DNA from: F22 sp963668535
GTDB lineage: Bacteria; Bacteroidota; Bacteroidia; Bacteroidales; Bacteroidaceae
Assembly: GCA_963668535.1 (NCBI GenBank)
Contig: OY764867.1
Location: 1,426,001 to 1,490,000, forward strand
Length of the DNA: 64,000 nucleotides
Reading direction: 5' to 3'
The position numbers and the translations under genes were made by a program. The notes under the pieces were generated by a model. That model searched no databases, had not been told where the DNA came from, and worked only from the letters and a program-made list of their open reading frames with translations. Below are positions 56,003 through 64,000 of the stretch, one piece after another; position 1 is the first letter of the stretch; every line of letters starts with the position of its first letter.

Positions 56003-56731
56003 ATGTATCAAAAAGTTCAAGCTATAGTTTTACAGCGTATTAAGTACAATGATAGACAACATATCGTGGTGCTCTATACGCGTGAATTGGGGCGTGTGTC
56101 CTGCCTTTTACCTATCGTGCATAGTAAAAGATCAAATGGAGTACATGCTAATGTCTTTCAGATGCTTTCGCTTTTGGAACTCGAATTGTCTAAAAAAGGC
56201 AATAATGGGATGTATAGAATAAAAGAAGCTAGAAATATAGCTCCGTGGATGACTATCCCTTTTGATCCAGTGAAGCTATCTTTGGCAATGTTTCTATCTG
56301 AATTTTTGTTTCATCTGTTGAAAGATGAGTCGGGAAGTGACTCTCTATTTGTTTTTATACAGACCAGTTTACAGTGGTTAGATGCTTCGCAAGATTCGGT
56401 GGCCAACTTTCATATCGCCTTTTTGATTCGTTTGCTTCGCTTTTTAGGTTTGCAGCCCAATGTAGAGGAGGGTTATCAGCAAGGATATTTTGATATGATA
56501 GATAGTTGCTTTACCATGACTCGTCCTATGCATAGGCACTATTTACAACCTGAACAAGCGGTTGCTCTCAAGCAAATGTTGCGTATACAGTATGCAACTA
56601 TGCACTTGTATAAAATGAGTCGTAGCGAGCGTGTAGAGTTGTTAGATATTATCTTACAGTATTATCGTTTACATTTGACTCATTTACCTGATCTGCAATC
56701 TGTTGAGATGATGCGTTCCCTGTTTGATTAA
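56003..56731 (+). CDS. recO: DNA repair protein RecO
   Basis: 242 residues from the ATG at 56003 (MYQKVQAIVLQRIKYNDRQH). The longer open frame that begins 76 codons upstream overlaps the tRNA promoter and encodes hydrophobic nonsense, so it is rejected. RecO has an N-terminal OB fold (about 1-80) and a helical middle (about 85-235), and acts with RecR to load RecA on single-stranded DNA. Bacteroidales versions lack the zinc-finger cysteines, as does this one. It is a single plus-strand gene between two minus-strand runs; a TATTTTTG box lies only 4 bases before the start, so a leaderless message is possible. Confidence 0.88.
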   Translation: MYQKVQAIVLQRIKYNDRQHIVVLYTRELGRVSCLLPIVHSKRSNGVHANVFQMLSLLELELSKKGNNGMYRIKEARNIAPWMTIPFDPVKLSLAMFLSEFLFHLLKDESGSDSLFVFIQTSLQWLDASQDSVANFHIAFLIRLLRFLGLQPNVEEGYQQGYFDMIDSCFTMTRPMHRHYLQPEQAVALKQMLRIQYATMHLYKMSRSERVELLDIILQYYRLHLTHLPDLQSVEMMRSLFD

Positions 56732-56754
56732 CGACACATTATATATATAGGTGG

Positions 56755-59379
56755 CTAAAAACTAAATCCACAAGATAGTACACAAGTTCTTGGACGCAAA
56801 TTGGTGGTTTGTGTTGTTTGATATAGAGCGTTGAAATACTGGCGCGTATACTTCTTCTTGTTCATAACGTTCTGTATTTCGAATGCCACATTCCAACTTT
56901 TCCATTCGTAGTCACATTTAATATGCATGAACGAACAGTCTTTAATAGACTTATCTGTATTGTGGTATGCATCCGCACCTATAGTGACGTTTAGTCCTTC
57001 AAATGGTGTGATATTTAGTTCACCTTTATAATGCCAATCTTCTATACTATAGCTCCCATTTAGTTTACTCTCGTACTTAGAGTAGGTACTGTACAAATCT
57101 AAATTTATCCAACGGTTGGGCTGTACTGTTAGTCCCAGTTCACAAGAAGTCATATCTGTTTCCTCATCTTGTTTAACATCGTCAATCAATAAGGCGTAGT
57201 TTCTACTAGAGAATCTGGGCTTAACTGAGAGATTGGTTTTCCAAAAAACCAATGATTGATTGATGCGTGCCTCTATACTCCAGTTGTTCGTGTGGTAATT
57301 ATCAGGACGAGCGTGAAGATAGACTATATTATCGGCAAAACTGCGTTCCATAATATAGTCATTAGTTTGCTCCGACATACTGAATTTTAGATAAGTAAAA
57401 AATCCTGCCATAGGATTGTCGTATTCATATTTAGCATACACACTTTGTGATTGGTTTGCTGTATTATCATTGGAATAACTACTTTGTGTTCTATAATTTG
57501 TATATAGGGGCATGCTAAAGGTTTGTCTCAATGTATTGATGCGGTAGTTTAGAGAATAGCTAGCTGACAATGTATTATATCCGTCTACTTGCCAGCTCCC
57601 AAATATACGAGGATGTACATACCATCTTGTTTTAGTTTTAGATTTGTTGTTTGCGTTTTCTATATCTGTATGATAACCTGTAAATAGTCCACAGAGACGT
57701 ATAGTGTAATCATGGGTCTTCCGCATGATTGAAGGGTTTACATACAGGCATTCTTGGACAAATGTATTGCTTTGTGTGTTATTTACTTTTATTATTGTAT
57801 TGTGCAGCTTCTCATTTATAAAAGTCGCCCCTGCATCGTAGTTTACATAAAATCCACCTATCTTATGTTTGAAACCAGTGTACATATTGGCAGTAAATCC
57901 TTGTTCACTGGTATGCTGATTCTCTTCTGTGATAAGGCTGATGTTCTGAGGAAAGTCCCAGTATTGCATATTACCATTAATCTTAAAGGTTTTCTTGTCA
58001 GTTGTATTATAGATACATTCAAATTTCTCTTTCCATACCGTGCGACTATATTTTCCTTCAAGCGCATTATGGGTGTCGTTTGTCTGGATTAAAGCACTAT
58101 TCTCGATTTTATCATATATTCCAGAGAAATCATTTTTTATATACCATATATCTCCATTATGCTCATAATTGACTTTCCCTTCAATATACTTCTCTTTTTC
58201 TAGGCTAGATACACCTTCATGTATAGTGTATATACTATTGTTATCATAGTAGTCTGTTTGTGCAGTTTCCTTCAAGTCGTTTTTGTCTTGTAGATAACAT
58301 GCTTGGATGCGAAGATTGTCATTTTTCGACAACTTAAATAGGTGATTAGTTGTCAGCATGTGACTTTGGTTCATGAGATAATGTGATTGATCTAAGTTTG
58401 GCTTCGCAATAGCACTTAGCTTAACCAGTGGACGAGTAGGAGCTTCTGCTTCAATAAGCAGACGTGGTGACCAAATCTTCATAGACAACTCTTCCCATAA
58501 GTTGACACCAGTACGATCATTTTTGTACATAGTTAGATTTTGCTGCCAGTTATTAAACATCATGGTGAGGAGCTTATTTCGATAAGCTATCTTGGTATCT
58601 TTCTCTTTTTTGATAGTTCCTCCACCTATTTCTGCATGCCCCACCCATTTCATGGTGTATTGATCTTTGAGTATTAAGTTTAGAGCAGCTTGTTCGCTGA
58701 AAGTGCTATTGCGTAACGCCTTAATAGGTTGGTGATGACGAATGACTTCGACATTTTTAACCATATCTGGTTTGATATTTCTACTGCCTACAGTATATTG
58801 TCCACCTAGCAGATTCATGCCCTCAATATAAAAACGATTGATTGCACGCCCTTGGTATAGAATGGTTCCCGTAGGAGCGACTTCTATGCCAGGCATCTTT
58901 TTTAAGACATCTTCTATATTTTTGTCTTGTTGCATTCTAAATCCTGATACGGAATAGACTAGTGTGTCCTTTTTGATCTGCACTCTTTTGGCGGATATTT
59001 TGACTTCACGAATTTTAAAGCTTTTAGTAGCCATCACAATGACATGTTTGCCTTTGTTAAATTGTTCAATGGGTATCAATTTTTTTCCATACCCCAATAA
59101 AGTAGCAGCTACGTAAGAAGGTCTTTTTTGTACGCTAACATCAAATGTTCCGTCAGATTTGGTATAGCCAAATCCTATTGCAAGTGAATCTTTAGAAAGT
59201 AAAGACACACAAGCATAGTCAAGTCCTTTTCTAGAAGCTTGATTGATGACTTGTCCTGTATAGTGATAGTCAGGTGCTAGCGCTTTATGATTTTGTGCGG
59301 TAGCTATTATAGAGGATATACTTAGTAATCCCAGAAGTGTAAGTGTTCTATTTAATGCCATAAAGAGTCTATACTGCAT
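56755..59379 (-). CDS. TonB-dependent receptor-like outer-membrane protein linked to GLPGLI genes
   Basis: 874 residues. A signal peptide (to about residue 29, TAQ) is followed by a carboxypeptidase-regulatory-like domain (about 40-125, YTGQVINQASRKGLDYACVSL). A plug-like region lies at about 150-240, with IEDVLKKMPGIEVAPTGTILY and RAINRFYIEGMNLLGG. A long beta-barrel ends in VLSCGFSF. The plug pattern (KKMPGIEV, YIEGMNLLG) fits the outer-membrane beta-barrel family that often travels with GLPGLI proteins. It is separated from the GLPGLI gene by 6 bases and ends 24 bases from the convergent recO. The transported ligand is unknown. It is not related in detail to the receptor at 36102. Confidence 0.85.
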   Translation of the reverse strand: MQYRLFMALNRTLTLLGLLSISSIIATAQNHKALAPDYHYTGQVINQASRKGLDYACVSLLSKDSLAIGFGYTKSDGTFDVSVQKRPSYVAATLLGYGKKLIPIEQFNKGKHVIVMATKSFKIREVKISAKRVQIKKDTLVYSVSGFRMQQDKNIEDVLKKMPGIEVAPTGTILYQGRAINRFYIEGMNLLGGQYTVGSRNIKPDMVKNVEVIRHHQPIKALRNSTFSEQAALNLILKDQYTMKWVGHAEIGGGTIKKEKDTKIAYRNKLLTMMFNNWQQNLTMYKNDRTGVNLWEELSMKIWSPRLLIEAEAPTRPLVKLSAIAKPNLDQSHYLMNQSHMLTTNHLFKLSKNDNLRIQACYLQDKNDLKETAQTDYYDNNSIYTIHEGVSSLEKEKYIEGKVNYEHNGDIWYIKNDFSGIYDKIENSALIQTNDTHNALEGKYSRTVWKEKFECIYNTTDKKTFKINGNMQYWDFPQNISLITEENQHTSEQGFTANMYTGFKHKIGGFYVNYDAGATFINEKLHNTIIKVNNTQSNTFVQECLYVNPSIMRKTHDYTIRLCGLFTGYHTDIENANNKSKTKTRWYVHPRIFGSWQVDGYNTLSASYSLNYRINTLRQTFSMPLYTNYRTQSSYSNDNTANQSQSVYAKYEYDNPMAGFFTYLKFSMSEQTNDYIMERSFADNIVYLHARPDNYHTNNWSIEARINQSLVFWKTNLSVKPRFSSRNYALLIDDVKQDEETDMTSCELGLTVQPNRWINLDLYSTYSKYESKLNGSYSIEDWHYKGELNITPFEGLNVTIGADAYHNTDKSIKDCSFMHIKCDYEWKSWNVAFEIQNVMNKKKYTRQYFNALYQTTQTTNLRPRTCVLSCGFSF

Positions 59380-59385
59380 AATTCT

Positions 59386-60204
59386 TTATTTAAATGTGAC
59401 TCTTTCTAAGCATATAGGATGTGCGTTGTATGCTTTCATAGGAGTTCCATCAGGGTTGTAACATAACCATTTTTCACCTAATCTAGTCTTATAATAATAG
59501 CCTGTATTAGCATCAAATTCCCATATCTCTTTAAGTAATTTGGTGCGAGTTATTTTTAGATATTTGTATGGTTCAATTTTTATAGGATGTACAGTCGTGT
59601 TTTTTATCTCTATACAGTAGAAATGAAAATATTCATTGGTGTCTCTTGCATCCAGAATTAACCCAGGTAATCCCCACAATTTCCACGGTCCTTCTTGAAT
59701 TGGAATATCAGGAGTAAACCATACAATCCATTTTCTACCAAGAAATTCAGTACTTGCCTGTTGACAATTATGTCCTAATATTTTCTTTGTGTGTTGACTA
59801 ACTTTCCAAGTTGGATGCTGAATTTTCTCTACGTATTTAAATCGTTTAGTTAGGATTTTGTCAGTGATGGTCCATTCATTGTTTTGGGGTATATTTTTAT
59901 ATATACTCAATGCCTGAATGCTCTTCATTATTTTTTGACTAGCTTCAACAATGTCATGAAATCCATACCCTTTGGCAATCATACTGTCTTTTAAGTGTTG
60001 ATATGCCCTTTCACGAGTGCTATAAAAAGCGGAGTGGTTGTTCTGGATATCTAGACACCACTCATCGTACTTTTTCTTTGCTGGATTGTCAAGTTTGCTG
60101 CTATAGTCTTCTAAGTAGATGCATTGAATTGAGATATTTTGAGCTTTAATAAGCGAGGGTAGTGATATAGCTGCTGCTAATATGATTAATTGTTTATACC
60201 GCAT
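59386..60204 (-). CDS. GLPGLI family protein (copy 1)
   Basis: 272 residues with a signal peptide (to about residue 22, IKAQ). It contains the namesake motif in WKLWGLPGLILDARDTNEYF, and HNCQQASTEFLGRKWIVWF about 35 residues before it. The GLPGLI family is restricted to Bacteroidota, and its function is unknown; proteins are exported to the periplasm or outer membrane. It is about 50 percent similar by eye to the next gene, with the same layout, suggesting duplication. Its gene lies between the second GLPGLI gene (75-base gap) and the receptor gene (6-base gap) in one operon. Confidence 0.9.
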   Translation of the reverse strand: MRYKQLIILAAAISLPSLIKAQNISIQCIYLEDYSSKLDNPAKKKYDEWCLDIQNNHSAFYSTRERAYQHLKDSMIAKGYGFHDIVEASQKIMKSIQALSIYKNIPQNNEWTITDKILTKRFKYVEKIQHPTWKVSQHTKKILGHNCQQASTEFLGRKWIVWFTPDIPIQEGPWKLWGLPGLILDARDTNEYFHFYCIEIKNTTVHPIKIEPYKYLKITRTKLLKEIWEFDANTGYYYKTRLGEKWLCYNPDGTPMKAYNAHPICLERVTFK

Positions 60205-60279
60205 AGCTTGTTTTCTTTTTAAAGGAATATATGGTTCTTGTTCTGACTTCTCTCATTGTTATGAGTTTGCTCTTTGATT

Positions 60280-61089
60280 CTATTTAATATCTTCTAGATA
60301 AATAGGTGCCTCATTTACTCCTTTCATGGGCAAACCGTTTTGATGATACATTTGACAGTCGTATCCCTTTCTTTGCTTTATGAAAGCAGCTGTGTTTGTA
60401 TCATATTCCAACCGTTCTGCTAAAAGTTTTTTTCTTTTGCAGGTAATATGTTTATCATGAAGAGATAGATTTATTGGCTTTGATGCTGTCTTTTTAATCT
60501 CAATACAATAGAAGTGAAAGTAATGATTTGTATCTTCAGCGTCTAGTATCAAACCTGGTAGTCCCCATAATTTCCAAGGTCCTTCTTGTACAGGAATTTC
60601 AGGTGTATACCAGATAGTCCAATGACGTCCGAGAAAATCCGTTTCAGCCTGTTGACATTTATACCCCAAAATCTCCTTCTTTTTAGACGTTAATTGCCAT
60701 TTGGGATGATTCATCTCTTCTATATATTTGTATTTGTATGTGAACACTTCATCTAGTACAGTCCACTGACTTTTTTGAGGGAATTGTTTGTATATAGTTA
60801 AGCATTGAGTGCTTTTAAGCATATCTTTTGAAGCAGCTATAATCTCATATGCAGTAGCTCCTTGAGCTATCATGCTATCTTTTAGCTGCCTGTATGCTCT
60901 TTGTCTTACGCTATAAAATTCAGACGTGTTGTTTTGAATGTTTAGTTGCCATTCATCATATTCCTTTTTGTCTACATTAGTGAGTTTACTACTATAATCT
61001 TCTAGATAAGTACAGTGGAGTGAGATGTCTTGAGCCGCAGCAGAGCTGGTGACAAGTATGATAAGTAGAGTTATTATTTTTTTCTTCAT
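60280..61089 (-). CDS. GLPGLI family protein (copy 2)
   Basis: 269 residues with a signal peptide (to about residue 19, SAAAQ). Motifs WKLWGLPGLILDAEDTNHYF and YKCQQAETDFLGRHWTIWY match copy 1. Many positions around YDEWxLxIQNN and RQRAYRQLKDSMIAxG are shared, so the pair is a tandem duplication that has diverged. It follows the small exported peptide gene by 65 bases. The function of the family is not established. The operon with a TonB-type receptor suggests handling of an exported or external ligand at the outer membrane. Confidence 0.9.
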   Translation of the reverse strand: MKKKIITLLIILVTSSAAAQDISLHCTYLEDYSSKLTNVDKKEYDEWQLNIQNNTSEFYSVRQRAYRQLKDSMIAQGATAYEIIAASKDMLKSTQCLTIYKQFPQKSQWTVLDEVFTYKYKYIEEMNHPKWQLTSKKKEILGYKCQQAETDFLGRHWTIWYTPEIPVQEGPWKLWGLPGLILDAEDTNHYFHFYCIEIKKTASKPINLSLHDKHITCKRKKLLAERLEYDTNTAAFIKQRKGYDCQMYHQNGLPMKGVNEAPIYLEDIK

Positions 61090-61154
61090 AAGATTACGAA
61101 ATAAATAAATTAGCCTTCTCGAGAACTAGGCTAATTATTAGATTAACAGGTGTG

Positions 61155-61343
61155 TTAGTGACAAGCTCCTTCTAGGGCATCGTAAACTTTAAGAACTTCA
61201 TTTATTGATGCATCGGCTGAAACTTTTGCTATACTTCCACATGAGGAAACTACAACTTGATAAGCTATGTCTTTTGCGTACATACTTGTTGCTACAAATA
61301 GTGCAAATAGTAAAAATAGTGATTTAAAATTGATCTTTTTCAT
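61155..61343 (-). CDS. Small exported peptide heading the GLPGLI operon
   Basis: 62 residues. A clear signal peptide (MKKINFKSLFLLFALFVATS, cut near MYAKD) is followed by a mature peptide of about 39 residues. Only two cysteines occur, at about positions 35 and 61, and it ends in Cys-His. I do not recognise a family. It may form a disulfide or bind metal through the C-terminal Cys-His, or it may be a precursor of a short modified peptide. It lies 65 bases before the GLPGLI pair on the same strand. A -7-like box (TATTTTTG, minus strand, 61445-61452) stands about 100 bases upstream. Confidence 0.65.
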   Translation of the reverse strand: MKKINFKSLFLLFALFVATSMYAKDIAYQVVVSSCGSIAKVSADASINEVLKVYDALEGACH

Positions 61344-61603
61344 TTTGATTTTTCATTAAAATGTAAGTCCTACTCTATAAGCTTTTCGGTTCCGCTTTGT
61401 TTTCATGTCGATCGATTGAAAAGACTTAGATTTATTAGTCAAAACAAAAATAGTAATAAGAAGCATGATAAAATTGTTTTCAGAGTTAAAAAACTCAAAA
61501 GGCATTTTGATGGTTTTCTACTTTTTTTGTTGTCTTGTTGTTTTTAATTAGTGCCTTTTTGTGTGATAATGCTGTTTTTTTTGTGTGGCTATTACAAAAT
61601 AAA
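61344..61603. other. Intergenic region before the small peptide gene
   Basis: About 260 AT-rich bases with no credible gene. It contains only the -7-like box at 61445-61452 for the minus-strand peptide gene. Confidence 0.5.
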
Positions 61604-61631
61604 GGGCATGCCAAATAAATTTAGCATGCCC
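61604..61631 (-). terminator. Terminator after the GatB/YqeY gene
   Basis: GGGCATGC (61604-61611), 12-base loop, GCATGCCC (61624-61631). On the minus strand it is followed by the T-rich complement of 61594-61603. It lies 24 bases after the stop codon. Confidence 0.78.
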
Positions 61632-61655
61632 TCTATTCTATAATAAAAGGTGTTT

Positions 61656-62111
61656 TTATAATGAAGCAAGTACTTCTTTTACCTTTTCAGAAATAGCGCG
61701 ACCTTCTGCCTTGCCAGCAAGTTGCTTAGAAGCGGTACCCATTACTTTTCCCATATCTTTGGGACCTGCGGCACCAACTGAAGTAACAATCTCTCGTACA
61801 GCAGCATCTAATTCTTCTGCTGTAAGTTGCTTAGGCATGTAGCGACTAAGTACTTCTACTTGTGCCAATTCTTCATCTGCTAAGTCCTGACGGTTTTGTT
61901 CAATAAATACAGCAGCAGCATCTTTGCCTTGCTTTACTAGCTTCTGTACAATTTTTTGTGCATCTGCATCGCTTAATTCGTCGTTAGCACCTGGAGCTGT
62001 TTTTGCTTCTAAGAACAATTTTTTCATGTTGCGGATTGCAGCTAGGGCTACTTTATCTTTGGCACGCATTGCGGCCTTCATGTCTTCATTTACTTGGTCA
62101 AATAGTGACAT
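61656..62111 (-). CDS. GatB/YqeY domain protein
   Basis: 151 residues, matching the YqeY family length. It has MSLFDQVNEDMKAAMRAKDK at the start, LAAIRNMKKLFLEA, AAVFIEQNRQDLADEELAQVEVL (read in pieces) and the C-terminal VGAAGPKDMGKVMGTASKQL, which resembles the tail domain of GatB that contacts tRNA in the amidotransferase. Its own role is not settled. The gene follows ftsZ by 43 bases on the same strand and ends at a terminator, so it probably belongs to the division gene transcript. It is often found directly after ftsZ in Bacteroidales. Confidence 0.93.
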   Translation of the reverse strand: MSLFDQVNEDMKAAMRAKDKVALAAIRNMKKLFLEAKTAPGANDELSDADAQKIVQKLVKQGKDAAAVFIEQNRQDLADEELAQVEVLSRYMPKQLTAEELDAAVREIVTSVGAAGPKDMGKVMGTASKQLAGKAEGRAISEKVKEVLASL

Positions 62112-62154
62112 AATATATTATTTATTAAATGATTAATAATCAGTTCTTGCTTTG

Positions 62155-63459
62155 TTAGAAAGAGATTCCTGTGTTTTTGATAATCTCTTTTTTCTTTTCT
62201 TTGATGCTTTGCTTTTTTAATGCACGAGCATCTTTCATCTCATTCAACTTGGCTGTTGAACGGCTATATGGAGGAGTTTCCATCAAATTGGCAATGACGA
62301 TGTCATCATCAAGTTCATCTTCTTCCATAATGTAAAAATTACGGTTTTGATTGCGGAAGTAGACTTCACCATAGACTGTACGGATATCCTTTTCCCATTT
62401 TTCTTCCTCTTCTTTACGCTTTTTCTTTTCTTCTTCGCTGATTTCCTCTTGTAGTTCTGGAGGTAAGAAAGGAAGGTTGTCTATACCGAAGCCACTAGCT
62501 AGGATAGTGACACGTAATGTCTTATTCATATCGTCTTGATATGTACTACCTTGTTTGATAAAGATATCACGACGCAGTGAATTGGTAAATTTGGTAATAT
62601 CTTGCATGTCTCGGCTCGTGATTTCATTATCCTGTGTACTAGTACAATGAAAAATCAGTGCCTTTGCTTTGCGCATATCGTTGTTGTTCAACAAAGGAGA
62701 GTTTAAGGCGGCGTCAATAGACTTGTTGATGCGGTTTTCCTTTTCGTTAGTTTCGCCTGCAGATATCAATGAGATACCTCCGTCTTTGAAAACACGTTGT
62801 ACGTCATTGAAGTCTATATTTTCTTCTCCAGTCACAGTGATCAACTCGGCAATACTTTTGGCAGCTGTTGCTATTTGATCATTGACGATATCATACATTT
62901 GACTTTTGGGAATATCCTCTCCTTGGTAGTTCATCTCAAGCAATTTCTGATTGCTCAAGACAATGAGTGAATCGACTTCATTAAATAAGATGCGCAATCC
63001 TTCTAAGGCTTGCTTAATCTTAGGAATACCCTCCAAAATAAATGGAATAGTGACAATTCCTACTGTAAGGATGCCCATCTCACGAGCGACCTGTGCGATG
63101 ATGGGACCAGCACCTGTACCTGTACCGCCTCCCATGCCAGCAGTAATAAAAATCATTTTTGTACCGTCGTTGAGCATCTCATAAATGCGGTCACGGTCAT
63201 TATCGGCAATTTCTTTGGCTTTTACTGGGTCACCACCTGCACCTAATCCTTCTTTACCTATCTGAACTCGTTCTGGACCTTCAAATTTATCTAAGTCTTG
63301 ACGGTCTGTGTTACAGTTGGCAAAGCTGACATCTTTGATGCCTTTTTCATACATATGATAGACGGCACGATTACCGCAACCTCCTACACCAACGACTTTG
63401 ATAATGCTTTGATTTACGGGTTTTGGCGTATCGACCAATTCAAAATATTCTTGTTCCAT
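62155..63459 (-). CDS. ftsZ: Cell division protein FtsZ
   Basis: About 434 residues from the ATG at 63457-63459 (MEQEYFELVD). A longer frame from 63498 overlaps the end of ftsA and is less likely. FtsZ is the tubulin-like GTPase that forms the division ring. The N-terminal IKVVGVGGCGNRAVYHMY and the GGGTGTGAGP tubulin signature are present; the T7 loop NIDFNDVQRVFKDGG holds the catalytic aspartates. From about residue 335 a charged, lysine/glutamate-rich linker (EEEKKKRKEEEEKWEKD) leads to a C-terminal part ending in basic residues; no canonical conserved C-terminal peptide is obvious. It lies 16 bases after ftsA. Confidence 0.96.
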   Translation of the reverse strand: MEQEYFELVDTPKPVNQSIIKVVGVGGCGNRAVYHMYEKGIKDVSFANCNTDRQDLDKFEGPERVQIGKEGLGAGGDPVKAKEIADNDRDRIYEMLNDGTKMIFITAGMGGGTGTGAGPIIAQVAREMGILTVGIVTIPFILEGIPKIKQALEGLRILFNEVDSLIVLSNQKLLEMNYQGEDIPKSQMYDIVNDQIATAAKSIAELITVTGEENIDFNDVQRVFKDGGISLISAGETNEKENRINKSIDAALNSPLLNNNDMRKAKALIFHCTSTQDNEITSRDMQDITKFTNSLRRDIFIKQGSTYQDDMNKTLRVTILASGFGIDNLPFLPPELQEEISEEEKKKRKEEEEKWEKDIRTVYGEVYFRNQNRNFYIMEEDELDDDIVIANLMETPPYSRSTAKLNEMKDARALKKQSIKEKKKEIIKNTGISF

Positions 63460-63475
63460 AATCCCTCTTTTTTTA

Positions 63476-64000
63476 TTAAATGACAGACTCATCATCATTG
63501 ACTACTCCACCATTTCGTAAGGTGTTGATGATGCTGTGTACACCAAGTGCACGCATAAAACTCTTTTTCTTTGAAGTCTTTTCGTGCCCTTTCTCTTGAT
63601 GAGGTGCTGTTGGCTCTGGCTGGGTGGATGTATTATCGTTTGCTTGAGCTTCTTGTGTAAAGTTGGTGTCTATTTCATGTACACTTTCCACTTGAGAATT
63701 GTCTCCTTCATCTTCTGTGTGTGTAGATAATGTGTTGTCGGTAGTGTTGTCTAGTGAAGACTTGGCCAATTTTAGTTCCTCTTTAGTCAATTTACGTCCT
63801 TCCGTAGGACGGATTGTTTCTGTTTTATTGCCAAATAAGTCACGTTGTACACGTATGGCATCTTCGCAACAGCCAGGTTTAGCTTCTTGCAATGTCGTCA
63901 ATAATGCATTAAGGTGACCTGAATTGGTATAATCTAGATAACCTTGCAACGCACAAGAGATGCGGATAAATGGTTCAAGACGAAAGTCACGCTTTGGTAA
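63476..64000 (-). CDS. ftsA: Cell division protein FtsA, C-terminal part (5' end missing)
   Basis: The last 174 residues or so of the reading frame, open to the window edge; reading upstream of 63949 gives continuous FtsA-like sequence (LPKRDFRLEPFIRISCALQGY). The visible region has LQGYLDYTNSGHLNALLTTLQ, which closes the actin-like domain. A low-complexity Thr/Asp/Glu-rich linker follows (about 80 residues), and the tail KSFMRALGVHSIINTLRNGG could be an amphipathic membrane-targeting helix. FtsA links FtsZ to the membrane. Placement directly before ftsZ is the standard division cluster order. Family call rests on context and the visible C-terminus. Confidence 0.85.
   Translation of the reverse strand, partial: LPKRDFRLEPFIRISCALQGYLDYTNSGHLNALLTTLQEAKPGCCEDAIRVQRDLFGNKTETIRPTEGRKLTKEELKLAKSSLDNTTDNTLSTHTEDEGDNSQVESVHEIDTNFTQEAQANDNTSTQPEPTAPHQEKGHEKTSKKKSFMRALGVHSIINTLRNGGVVNDDESVI

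Overview
The window is a chromosomal segment of a Bacteroidales bacterium. Its 16S rRNA reads like Bacteroidaceae or a close relative, but I cannot name a genus without alignment. Supporting signs are promoters of the Bacteroides sigma-ABfr type (TTTG, 20 bases, TAnnTTTGC), almost no Shine-Dalgarno sequences, SusC-like TonB-dependent receptors, BACON, DUF5689, fimbrillin-like and GLPGLI families, and lipoproteins with an acidic patch after the lipid cysteine. I see no prophage, insertion sequence or CRISPR array.

1-15.7 kb (all minus strand): the 3' part of queG is cut by the window edge. Then come a NodB-type deacetylase, a large DUF2723 membrane protein, a zinc/manganese-type ABC ATPase and binding lipoprotein in a run with a membrane protein and purD, a DPP-IV-like S9 peptidase, an RlmL-type methyltransferase, serine acetyltransferase and RNase R. 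15.7-22.3 kb: a long leader with two tandem promoters, then a complete rRNA operon (16S, tRNA-Ile, tRNA-Ala, 23S, 5S). It is followed by a duplicated 5S-tail/terminator, a palindromic repeat cluster and several DnaA-box-like 9-mers. 22.3-24.7 kb (minus): radC, a family 2 glycosyltransferase, efp. 24.9-29.9 kb (plus): rpmH, a PASTA protein, an RluD-type pseudouridine synthase, ddl, an acyltransferase and a NigD-like lipoprotein.

30.0-49.4 kb (plus) is the most interesting region. It encodes a small MKKxYxAP-type protein, five large or medium lipoproteins built from fimbrillin-like, BACON and OB-like/DUF5689 modules, and a TonB-dependent receptor without a SusD partner. It also encodes a lipoprotein nuclease with an OB-like domain, an exported endonuclease/exonuclease/phosphatase-family enzyme and a second nuclease lipoprotein. 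I infer a cell-surface system that captures extracellular nucleic acid, cuts it and imports products through the receptor. No individual step is proved by sequence alone.

49.4-64 kb: rnhB, a large intergenic palindrome, gpmI, DUF3109, gyrB (minus), a tandem duplication of rpsT plus tRNA-Glu, and recO (plus). Then comes a minus-strand four-gene unit (small exported peptide, two GLPGLI proteins, an outer-membrane receptor), followed by a GatB/YqeY protein, ftsZ and the 3' part of ftsA, which runs off the window. Genes left of about 24.8 kb are mainly minus and those from there to 52.5 kb are plus, but the rRNA operon breaks that pattern.
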